Source: Chitinophagales bacterium
GTDB taxonomy: Bacteria; Bacteroidota; Bacteroidia; Chitinophagales; Chitinophagaceae
NCBI GenBank assembly: GCA_026931905.1
Contig: JAIXLB010000053.1
Coordinates: forward strand, 1-38,493
DNA length: 38,493 nucleotides
Direction: 5' to 3'
In this document: positions 17,934 through 25,626 of the stretch, piece by piece
Layout of the letters: every line of letters starts with the position of its first letter
How positions within the stretch are numbered: the first letter of the stretch is position 1
Position numbers and translations under genes: made by a program
The notes under the pieces: generated by a model
Told to the model about the DNA's origin: nothing
The model's database searches: none
Seen by the model: only the letters and a program-made list of their open reading frames with translations

Positions 17934-18520
17934 AACAACAAGTAGATTTTTTTTTAACCATAAATCAAAACACTAAAGCAGAATATAAAGACAGAGGAAG
18001 CAAATTTATTGCTTATGCCTACCCTGTTATAACTATAGAAGAATGTAAACAATATCTTGCTGAACTAAAAAAAGAACATCCCAAAGCAGTACATTATTGT
18101 TTTGCTTATAGATTAGGTTTAGAAGGAAATATTTTTAGAGCCAACGATGATGGAGAGCCATCAGGCACAGCAGGAAAGCCTATTTTAGGGCAAATAGACA
18201 GCAAACAACTTACCAATATTTTAATAGTTGTTGTAAGATATTTTGGTGGAACATTATTAGGAACTTCTGGCTTAATCAATGCTTATAAAACCACTGCTGC
18301 ATTAGCTTTACAAACAACTCCTATTGTTCAAAAGCCTATTTTAATTGTACACGATTTTCATTTTGATTATACTAAAATGAATGATATAATGAGTATTGTA
18401 AAAAAATACGACTGTACCATTATAAAACAAGAAATTCAACTGTTTTGTTTTTTATCAATTGGTATTCCTAAAGCAAGAAAAGAAGAAGTTTTGTACCAAA
18501 TTAATGAAGTAATAAATTAA
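17930..18520 (+). CDS. YigZ/IMPACT (UPF0029) family protein
   Basis: This 196-residue protein matches the YigZ family. The N-terminal IMPACT-like domain (about 1-120) contains KDRGSKFIAYA, HYCFAYRLG, NDDGEPSGTAGKPIL and VVRYFGGTLLGTSGL. A small ferredoxin-like second domain (about 130-196) follows. The eukaryotic homologue IMPACT is a translation regulator, and the bacterial protein has been proposed to bind nucleic acid or act on ribosomes; its precise role is not settled. It begins inside the ribD stop region (ATGA overlap), so it is co-translated with ribD. There is no known functional link to riboflavin synthesis. Confidence 0.9.
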   Translation: MKQQVDFFLTINQNTKAEYKDRGSKFIAYAYPVITIEECKQYLAELKKEHPKAVHYCFAYRLGLEGNIFRANDDGEPSGTAGKPILGQIDSKQLTNILIVVVRYFGGTLLGTSGLINAYKTTAALALQTTPIVQKPILIVHDFHFDYTKMNDIMSIVKKYDCTIIKQEIQLFCFLSIGIPKARKEEVLYQINEVIN

Positions 18521-18530
18521 GTAGCAATTA

Positions 18531-19034
18531 TTAATTTGTGGCTTTATACAAAGAAGAGTTTGGGTTTAATACAGCAGTGCTATCTTTTAAAATTTGCTTG
18601 CTTAAATTAGCAGCCCATTTAGCTATCATCTCTCTTTGTTCAATGGTTAGTGCAGCATCTTTGTTATACCAACTATAAGCATTTATTGGCATAGAATTTT
18701 TATTCATAACATTTTCAATATCATTTAATTTATCTGCAGCTTCTTTTTTATCAAAGTTAGCAAACTCTGAAAAATTCAGTTTTGCTTTTCCTTTATTTAT
18801 TTTGCTTTGTACATACCAGCCTATTGGTTGAACATTTACAAACCAAGGATAATCTGTATTGTTGCTATGACAATCGTAGCAAGTAGTGTTTAATAATACT
18901 TCTACACTATCTGGAATAGCATAATGATTAGCTAATTCTGTTTTAAGATTTTCAGACGACAAGTTTCTATCTGGTTGAAAAAGTTGCAGAATTGCAAACA
19001 ATACTAACAAAATGTAAAATATTTTTTTTGCCAC
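18531..19034 (-). CDS. haem-binding-domain protein (CxxCH), membrane-anchored
   Basis: This 167-residue protein has one N-terminal hydrophobic segment (about 3-19) acting as an anchor or uncleaved signal, then the pattern of the Bacteroidota haem-binding domain: TTCYDCHSNNTDYPW with Cys52, Cys55 and His56, followed by VQPIGWYVQSKINKGKAKLNFSEF and a region rich in helices. Covalent c-type haem attachment in the periplasm is the likely state. It probably takes part in electron transfer or redox sensing, but no partner is adjacent. The start is a GTG giving MAKKIFYILL; no in-frame ATG fits better. It is convergent with the YigZ gene. Confidence 0.85.
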   Translation of the reverse strand: MAKKIFYILLVLFAILQLFQPDRNLSSENLKTELANHYAIPDSVEVLLNTTCYDCHSNNTDYPWFVNVQPIGWYVQSKINKGKAKLNFSEFANFDKKEAADKLNDIENVMNKNSMPINAYSWYNKDAALTIEQREMIAKWAANLSKQILKDSTAVLNPNSSLYKATN

Positions 19035-19132
19035 GCAATAAATTTCGGGGAAAAAAGGAATTATTCAAAAAACATTTTTGAACAGTATTTCGTAAATGGA
19101 AATTATAGTATTTAAAACGCAATGGTTATACT

Positions 19133-19140
19133 TAGTTTTG
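19133..19140 (+). promoter_or_regulatory. -7 promoter element upstream of the DUF423 gene
   Basis: TAGTTTTG matches TAnnTTTG and lies 32 bases before the ATG at 19173. No TTG at the -33 position was found, so support is from one element only. Confidence 0.4.
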
Positions 19141-19172
19141 CTTTATTATAATCAACATAACTTTCATTCGTC

Positions 19173-19556
19173 ATGCATAAAAATTATTTAAAAATTGCAG
19201 CCTTTTTAGGTGCTTTAAGTGTAGCTATGGGTGCATTTGCTGCACATGGTTTAAAAAAAGTTGTAGCAGAAAAATCAGTTGCTGTTTTTCAAACAGGCGT
19301 GCAATACCAAATGTATCACGTATTTGCGTTGTTGGCTACTGGAATTTTATACCAATTTTTTCAAAATAAATTTATTACTAATGCTGGTAAATTTTTTATA
19401 CTTGGAATAATTCTTTTTAGTGGCTCATTGTATGTATTAACTTTTTCAGAGGTTTTGCATAGTACTGCTTTTTCTTGGATTGTTTTTGTAACGCCTTTAG
19501 GTGGCGTAACATTTATTATTGGTTGGTTTTTATTGTTCTTAGGGATTAGAAAATAA
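19173..19556 (+). CDS. DUF423 family membrane protein
   Basis: This 127-residue integral membrane protein has four hydrophobic helices at about 5-25, 45-65, 70-92 and 100-125. The first part carries the family pattern LGALSVAMGAFAAHGLKK, and VAVFQTGVQYQMYHVFALL is also typical. DUF423 proteins (YwdK-like) are widespread and uncharacterised. It stands alone, divergent from the haem-binding-domain gene, with a -7 element upstream. The hairpin that follows starts immediately after its stop codon and seems oriented for the opposite strand. Confidence 0.9.
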   Translation: MHKNYLKIAAFLGALSVAMGAFAAHGLKKVVAEKSVAVFQTGVQYQMYHVFALLATGILYQFFQNKFITNAGKFFILGIILFSGSLYVLTFSEVLHSTAFSWIVFVTPLGGVTFIIGWFLLFLGIRK

Positions 19557-19579
19557 AAGGCATAGTTTTTTGCTATGCC
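19555..19579 (-). terminator. hairpin terminator for the leftward PBP gene
   Basis: GGCATAG (19559-19565) and CTATGCC (19573-19579) form a 7-bp stem around a seven-base loop. The T run follows the stem only on the minus strand, so it should stop transcription coming from the penicillin-binding protein gene. It begins at the stop codon of the DUF423 gene. Confidence 0.7.
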
Positions 19580-19601
19580 CTATTTAAAAATAATTGTTGA
19601 G

Positions 19602-22031
19602 TTATTTATTTTGTTTAGGTAAAACGGCTTTGGGTTTTTGATTTTTATTAGGCTCTGTTGCAGGCGGTGTATGTTTAGATTCAGTTTTGGGTTTATTTTC
19701 TGGTTTGTTTTTATGCTCATCTGTTGCTTGATTTTCATTGCTGTTGGAAGATGAATTTTGGTTTGAATTATCTCCGCCATATTCATTATTACTTTCTTCG
19801 CCATATTCAGAGCTTGATCCTGCCCCTCCATCTTCTATTTCTCCTCCAGGAATGGGAGTAAAGCCACTTAAGCCATCAATAATAATATCATTAGTTAAAT
19901 TTTCTGGCTTAGCAAAAGTGCTGGTTACATCTAATCCACAAGCAGGATCTCTTGAAGCTTTTTCGTAAAAATATGCCCAAATGGGTAATGCTGCTGAGGC
20001 TCCTTGCCCTAAAGCTGTTGAATTAAATCTTATAAATCTATCATCACAACCTACCCAAGTTCCTGCTAAAATTTGAGGTGTGTAACCCATAAACCAAGCA
20101 TCGCTATTATCATTTGTTGTTCCTGTTTTACCTGCAATAGCTCCTTTAACATCATAGTTCCAAATTCTTCTACCAGTACCAAAATTCATTACACCTTCCA
20201 TCATTTTTATAACAGAATAGGCAGTAATATCACTTATTACTTCTTTGCGTTTTGGAATAAAAGATTCTAATACATTTCCATTTCTATCTTCAATTCTTGT
20301 AATAAACATAGGCTGTACATTAAATCCTCTACCAGGAAACATGGTGTATCCTTGCATCATTTCATACAAAGAAATTTCGCAAGCTCCTAAAGCCATACTT
20401 GGATAAGCATCTAATTTTGTTTTAAAATCGCAACGCTTTAAAAAATCTACAAATCTTTTTGCACCATTATTGCCAGAGTTGTCTAATTGTTTAATGATAT
20501 AAGCAGAGGCACAGTTTCTTGAACCTGCTAATGCTTGTGCCATAGGCATTGTAGCTCCTGTGCAGGATTTGCTTGTTGCTGGCACTAAACCATAAGATCC
20601 AAAACTTTGTTGTACATCTTGCACCATTGAAGCAGGTGTAAAACCTGCATCTTCTATGGCTAAACCATACAGCAAAGGTTTTATGGTAGAGCCTACTTGG
20701 CGTTTGGTATTAAAATTAACATGGTCGTATTTGAAATTTTTAAAATCAATTCCTCCTACCCATGCTTTTACTTCTCCTGTAATAGGATCCATAACCATAA
20801 AGCCTGCTTGTAACATTTGTCTGCAATACTTAATAGAATCGTAAGGTGTCATTACAGTATCTGCTTCTCTTTTACTATTCCAAGCAAAAATTTTCATTTT
20901 TGTTTTTGTATAAAAACTCTTTACAATAGTAGAATCATCTGTGCCTTCTGTTTTCATGTTTCGCCATCTATCACTTTGTTTCATGGCAGCTTCCAATACA
21001 TTTTCTCTTCCTTTCCAAACACTACCAGATTTTATATTTCCTTGTGTGTTTAATATTTTTTGCATTTCGCTAATATGCTTTGATACTGCTTCTTCTGCAT
21101 ATTGTTGCATTTTAGGATTAATGGTGGTATAGATTTTTAAGCCATCTTTATATAAGTCGTAATTTTTTCCATTTGATTTTGTATGCTCTTTGCACCATTT
21201 TTTAAGTTCTTCTCCCAATATCATTCTAAAATAAGGACCTAAGCCTGCATTCTCATCTAATTTTCTATAATTAAGCTCTATAGGTTGTGTTTTAAGGGAG
21301 TCGTATTGAGTTTTATCTAACTTATTATTTTTTACCATTTGATTCATTACAACATTTCTTCTATCTAAAGCTATTTTGTAATTACGTCTTGGATTGTAAA
21401 GTGTAGCACCTTTAAGCATACCTATTAAAACTGCAGCTTCTTTTACATTTAAGCTATCGGGTTCTTTTTGAAAAAAAGTTTTTGCAGCATTACGAACGCC
21501 AAAAACATTATCACTAAATGCTACTGTATTCAAATACAAAGTGAGAATTTCATCTTTGGTAAAATTCTTTTCTAATTTTACTGCAATAATTGCTTCTTTA
21601 AATTTTTGAATACTTCTTACTAAGAAATTTTTGGTAGCCCAGTTGTCTGTAAATAAATTTTTTGCAGTTTGCATGGTTATAGTGCTGGCACCTCCATCTT
21701 TTCCTAAGCCAGCAAATGCTCTTCCTAATGCTCTTAAATCTACACCACTATGATCATAAAAACGTTCATCTTCGGTAGATACAACTGCATCTAATACTGG
21801 TTTTGAAATGTGCTTAAAATCTACATTTACTCTATCTTGTAAATAATATTTACCCATTAAAGAACCATCTTGTGCATATACTTGGCTGCTTAATGATGCT
21901 GATGGGTTTTGCAATTCATCTATATCAGGCATTTTACCAAATACGCCCCAATTACATAATAAGAGAAATAAAACAAAAGCTATAATACCGCCAAAGGTTA
22001 TTCTCCAAACTATTTTAATTGATTTTTCCAT
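19602..22031 (-). CDS. class A penicillin-binding protein (PBP1A-like)
   Basis: This 809-residue bifunctional peptidoglycan synthase has an N-terminal membrane anchor (about 8-30). The GT51 glycosyltransferase domain (about 45-225) has catalytic Glu87 in STEDERFYDHSG and ASTITMQTAKNLF. The transpeptidase domain (about 405-690) has Ser448 in STIK, SRN at 504-506 and KTGTTN starting at Lys635. The last 80 residues are low-complexity (Ser/Asn, then Lys/Pro/Glu), probably a flexible periplasmic tail that may contact cell wall or partners. It starts 18 bases downstream of sprE on the same strand, so the two are probably co-transcribed. A hairpin terminator follows. Confidence 0.94.
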   Translation of the reverse strand: MEKSIKIVWRITFGGIIAFVLFLLLCNWGVFGKMPDIDELQNPSASLSSQVYAQDGSLMGKYYLQDRVNVDFKHISKPVLDAVVSTEDERFYDHSGVDLRALGRAFAGLGKDGGASTITMQTAKNLFTDNWATKNFLVRSIQKFKEAIIAVKLEKNFTKDEILTLYLNTVAFSDNVFGVRNAAKTFFQKEPDSLNVKEAAVLIGMLKGATLYNPRRNYKIALDRRNVVMNQMVKNNKLDKTQYDSLKTQPIELNYRKLDENAGLGPYFRMILGEELKKWCKEHTKSNGKNYDLYKDGLKIYTTINPKMQQYAEEAVSKHISEMQKILNTQGNIKSGSVWKGRENVLEAAMKQSDRWRNMKTEGTDDSTIVKSFYTKTKMKIFAWNSKREADTVMTPYDSIKYCRQMLQAGFMVMDPITGEVKAWVGGIDFKNFKYDHVNFNTKRQVGSTIKPLLYGLAIEDAGFTPASMVQDVQQSFGSYGLVPATSKSCTGATMPMAQALAGSRNCASAYIIKQLDNSGNNGAKRFVDFLKRCDFKTKLDAYPSMALGACEISLYEMMQGYTMFPGRGFNVQPMFITRIEDRNGNVLESFIPKRKEVISDITAYSVIKMMEGVMNFGTGRRIWNYDVKGAIAGKTGTTNDNSDAWFMGYTPQILAGTWVGCDDRFIRFNSTALGQGASAALPIWAYFYEKASRDPACGLDVTSTFAKPENLTNDIIIDGLSGFTPIPGGEIEDGGAGSSSEYGEESNNEYGGDNSNQNSSSNSNENQATDEHKNKPENKPKTESKHTPPATEPNKNQKPKAVLPKQNK

Positions 22032-22049
22032 GTAATATCTCTACTTAAT

Positions 22050-25000
22050 TTAAAACTGATCGGGTAAAATTTCTTGTATAAAATTAATGTACTCAGCTAT
22101 ATTTTTTGTTTCTTTTAAAGTTGTAAAATTAGGATAGCTAATAATACTGTATTTATATTTTGTTTCTGGAATCCATGAAATTATACTTGAAGCTGCTTGT
22201 GGTTTAAGCACTTTATAATAATCTATTGCTTTACCTGCATTTTCAAAAATACCAAAAAGCAAAATGGCGTTTTCTTCATCTAACTGATATTGTTGAACAT
22301 CAATTTTTTTGTTATAAAATTTTTGTTTGTTAAATCGTTCAAAAGCATTTTTAGCTTCTTTTATAAAAATATTATCTACTTTATTAAACACAATTATAAC
22401 ATATTGTTGTTCCGTTGGTATAAAGGTGTAGGCATTTTTTTTAACTTCTACTTTAGTGGTTGTTCCTACTTCTTTATCTTTTACTTCTGGAGCTTTTTTT
22501 GTTTCTACTTCTTTTTTCTTTTCTTTTTTGGGTTCTACAACTGTGGTTGTATTATCTTCCAAATCTACTGCTCTTGTTACGGGTTCTTCTTCTCTTTCTA
22601 TTTCTAATTTTGTTAAGTAGTCTTCTATTTGTTTTCTTCTTTTCAAAACATCAATCATTGTTGCAGCTTTTTCTGCTAAAGGAGTTTTAGGATAAAGTTT
22701 TATTAGGTCTTTTAGTTTAACTGTTGCAATAGAATCTTCTCTTTGTTTTACATAATAAATTGCTTCAATAAATAATAATTGAGGAGTCCAATAATTTACT
22801 CCATATTCAGCATCTGCTTTGGCTTTTGCTGCTTTGGCTTCTTCAAATTTTCCTTCTATAAATAAATTATAAACACCTTCATACACTTTTGTTGCGGCAA
22901 TTGCTTTTTCATCTTTTGGAGTTATGGCTCCTTTTTCTTCTAATGTTTTTGTAAACTCTCCATCAGGAAAAGTATTTTTCATTACGCGTAAAACCGAATC
23001 TGCTTGTATTGTCATGCCTAACTTGTGATAACAATAATATAAATTGAATAATGCTTTTTGTTTGTTTGAATAATCCTGAAATCTGTTTAATAGTTCGTTG
23101 TAATTATTAATAGCATCAATATATTCTTCTAAATTATCTTGAAAAGTTTGTCCATTTATAAATAATGCAGTTTGAATTTTTTTGTTAGAAGTTGCCAATC
23201 GTTCTTCATCTAAAGGCAATTTACTCATTAGTCCTTCAAACGTTAAATCATCATCACTTGCTTCCTCTTTTTCTTTCTTTTCTTTGTCATCTGCATCTTT
23301 AGAAATATCACGTTTTTTTGTTCCAGGTTTTGGTTTACCTACATCATCTACTGTGTCTGAAAATCCATCAAATGCTGTTTCATCACTATCTCCTTTTAAA
23401 GGGTTTCTTGATTTGGGCGTAGCACTTTTATCAACTTCTGCCTGTCTTCTCCAATTATCTACATTAGGTCTTTTGCCCCATTTGGTTTTAAAATCATTAA
23501 AGCCTTTTGATTTAAGACTTGAGTTTAAAAAATACCAATCACCTTTGGTATCTGTCGAAAAAATATCTGTATTTGTATTAGTTGATGGTGCAGTATTGTA
23601 AGAACCTTCTTCATCGCCACTTCCTTTCATTCCTTTTTCTTTTCTTAATTGTTTTAAAATCTTTTTCACATATACTTTTCTTTCTTCTTCAGGCATTAGA
23701 GCAATTCTTTGTAAGCTATCTTCTTTTTGAATTATCAACATATTTTCTGCAATTATTTTTAATGCAGGTTTACGTTTATTAATCAAAGCAAGATCTTCTT
23801 CTGATAAGGTTTTTATATTTTCTAATTTTGCACTATCGTAAAATGAATGTGATTGAATAAAATGTTTTCTTGCATAATTCAAATTACCAAGTGTTACAAA
23901 ACTTAATGCCTTTTGCTCTTGATTATTTACACTATACTTTACGCTTTTTAATAAATAATTTTGTGCAGCATCTAATCCATCTCTTTTTAATTCAAGCATA
24001 GCTGCTGCGTAGTAAATAATATCTCTATAATCGGCATACCTGTCTTTTTTGGCAAGTTTTATTAATTGATTTAGGTTTTCTTGTAATGCATTTTCTTTTT
24101 TTTCTGAGGCAATACTTACAATATTTAATCTTGCATAAATTTCCATTAAAGGATCCATCGTATGTTTAATGGCTTTCTCATACATATCAATAGCCATGCT
24201 ATCATTTGTATGCAAAGCATTTTGATACATTTGTGCAGTTAAAAACTCCCATCTTGAGCGTTCTACATTATTTTGTGCATTGCCCAATGCAGCTTGTAAA
24301 TACACTGCTGCACTATCGTAATTATTTTGCTTGTAATACCAAAAAGCAATTAGCTCATGTAAATCTGTTTGTAACCTTTTAGGAAAATAAGGATCGCTGC
24401 GTAAAATACCTATTAAACCAGATGCTTCGCCTAACATATCTTGTTCTAAAAAACTTCTTATTTGCCAAATAAAACTTTCATTTCTGCTGGGCGGACGAGA
24501 AGTGATTTTTTTCCAAAGGCTTCTTTTTTCTTTTGTAGAAATAGTAAATACACCTCCTGTATTGCTTGCATTACTTCCTAAAGGAATATCATAGCCATCA
24601 TCTTTAGGAGCATACACATAATTTACATATTGAAAACATCCTGCAGCACTATCAAAATCTTTTCTATACAAATAGGCTCGTCCTAAAAGAATATATAAAT
24701 TATCAATCCAATCATTTCGTAAATCGTGTAATAAAATGCCTGCTGTACATTTATAAATTACAGAATCTAAATCATCTTTTGCAGTTGCTGTTGCATCTAA
24801 AGTGTAATTATAAAAAGGAAGAATTTTTGTGTAATCATCTTTATAAGCAAGTTTAGCTCTATCAATAACCTCATTTAATTTATTATTTGCATTAAAATGA
24901 TAATTGTATTTTGTATAAGCATTTTGTGTTAATCTACGAAGAATGGTAAATTTTTTTTCTCCAGTTTTTTCCGAACCTAATTTACGTTCTTTATAACGTT

Positions 25001-25106
25001 GAGGTTTATCTTTATACAAATTAACATTGGTATTAGGTTGTGCAAAAACCATAATACTATAAAGACATACTAATAGTGTAAAAATATTTTTAAAGAAATA
25101 GCTCAT
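22050..25106 (-). CDS. sprE: SprE/PorW-like type IX secretion/gliding TPR protein
   Basis: This 1018-residue exported protein has TPR-like helical repeats in the first half (for example WIDNLYILLGRAYLYRKDFDSA near 135-160), a charged Lys/Glu/Asp linker at about 490-640, more repeats at about 650-850, a Glu/Lys/Val-rich spacer, and a C-terminal domain from about 900. This architecture matches SprE/PorW, which supports secretion through the type IX system and gliding in Bacteroidota. The signal peptide ends VFAQ and no lipobox cysteine follows, unlike the lipoprotein form described for the family. The next gene downstream is a penicillin-binding protein. Identity is likely but not proven from sequence alone; a generic TPR protein is the alternative. 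Confidence 0.72.
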   Translation of the reverse strand: MSYFFKNIFTLLVCLYSIMVFAQPNTNVNLYKDKPQRYKERKLGSEKTGEKKFTILRRLTQNAYTKYNYHFNANNKLNEVIDRAKLAYKDDYTKILPFYNYTLDATATAKDDLDSVIYKCTAGILLHDLRNDWIDNLYILLGRAYLYRKDFDSAAGCFQYVNYVYAPKDDGYDIPLGSNASNTGGVFTISTKEKRSLWKKITSRPPSRNESFIWQIRSFLEQDMLGEASGLIGILRSDPYFPKRLQTDLHELIAFWYYKQNNYDSAAVYLQAALGNAQNNVERSRWEFLTAQMYQNALHTNDSMAIDMYEKAIKHTMDPLMEIYARLNIVSIASEKKENALQENLNQLIKLAKKDRYADYRDIIYYAAAMLELKRDGLDAAQNYLLKSVKYSVNNQEQKALSFVTLGNLNYARKHFIQSHSFYDSAKLENIKTLSEEDLALINKRKPALKIIAENMLIIQKEDSLQRIALMPEEERKVYVKKILKQLRKEKGMKGSGDEEGSYNTAPSTNTNTDIFSTDTKGDWYFLNSSLKSKGFNDFKTKWGKRPNVDNWRRQAEVDKSATPKSRNPLKGDSDETAFDGFSDTVDDVGKPKPGTKKRDISKDADDKEKKEKEEASDDDLTFEGLMSKLPLDEERLATSNKKIQTALFINGQTFQDNLEEYIDAINNYNELLNRFQDYSNKQKALFNLYYCYHKLGMTIQADSVLRVMKNTFPDGEFTKTLEEKGAITPKDEKAIAATKVYEGVYNLFIEGKFEEAKAAKAKADAEYGVNYWTPQLLFIEAIYYVKQREDSIATVKLKDLIKLYPKTPLAEKAATMIDVLKRRKQIEDYLTKLEIEREEEPVTRAVDLEDNTTTVVEPKKEKKKEVETKKAPEVKDKEVGTTTKVEVKKNAYTFIPTEQQYVIIVFNKVDNIFIKEAKNAFERFNKQKFYNKKIDVQQYQLDEENAILLFGIFENAGKAIDYYKVLKPQAASSIISWIPETKYKYSIISYPNFTTLKETKNIAEYINFIQEILPDQF

Positions 25107-25132
25107 ATTAAGAATGTACTGAATTTATTTTA

Positions 25133-25140
25133 CAAACATA
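25133..25140 (-). promoter_or_regulatory. -7 promoter element upstream of sprE
   Basis: Read on the minus strand this is TATGTTTG, matching TAnnTTTG, 26 bases before the sprE ATG. The predicted leader is about 20 bases. No TTG was found at standard -33 spacing. Confidence 0.4.
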
Positions 25141-25223
25141 AGCAGATAAAAATACAAGTATTTTATTAAATTAGCGTGTGGCTTTTATGCTATTATGCTA
25201 CCTTTAAATTCAATTTAACATAG

Positions 25224-25619
25224 ATGGAAACCAAATCACAAGATAACTCTCTAAAAAAACTACAAAACAAATACAGGCTTGTAGTAATGAATGATGATAC
25301 TTTTGAAGAAATAATTACTTTTAAATTAAGCAGATTAAGTGTGTATATTGGTTTTAGTTCTGTGCTTGTTTTAATGATTGGGCTTACCATTGGCTTAGTT
25401 GCTTTTACACCTTTAAAATATTATATTCCAGGTTATGGCACAAGACAAAGCAGAGCAGAATTGCAGAAGCTAAAAATTCGTACCGATTCGTTGGAAAATG
25501 CCATTAATTACAAAGACCAATATTTAGAAAGCATTAAAAAAGTTTTAACAGGCACTACACCTACACAAAAAGATACAGTGCCTTTGCTAATTGAAAAAAA
25601 AGAAATTTCTACTTACTAA
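25224..25619 (+). CDS. membrane coiled-coil protein resembling an M23 peptidase N-terminus
   Basis: This 131-residue protein has a cytoplasmic N-terminal part (YRLVVMNDDTFEEIITFKLSR pattern, about 17-38), one transmembrane helix (about 42-65), then FTPLKYYIPGYG and a short coiled coil with LRTDSLENAINYKDQYLESIKKVLTG-like spacing. From memory, this arrangement is the N-terminal half of Bacteroidota membrane-bound M23 metallopeptidases, which continue into a LytM domain. Here the frame stops at residue 131, and only seven bases separate it from the convergent lon stop, so no peptidase remnant exists. It is either a truncated or a naturally short family member. Confidence 0.75.
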   Translation: METKSQDNSLKKLQNKYRLVVMNDDTFEEIITFKLSRLSVYIGFSSVLVLMIGLTIGLVAFTPLKYYIPGYGTRQSRAELQKLKIRTDSLENAINYKDQYLESIKKVLTGTTPTQKDTVPLLIEKKEISTY

Positions 25620-25626
25620 AAACTTT

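Noticed and set aside
22460..22690. Small Leu/Phe-rich open frames on the plus strand opposite sprE
   Set aside because: They are antisense reflections of the Lys/Glu-rich coding region of sprE and have no start context, domain or neighbours of their own.
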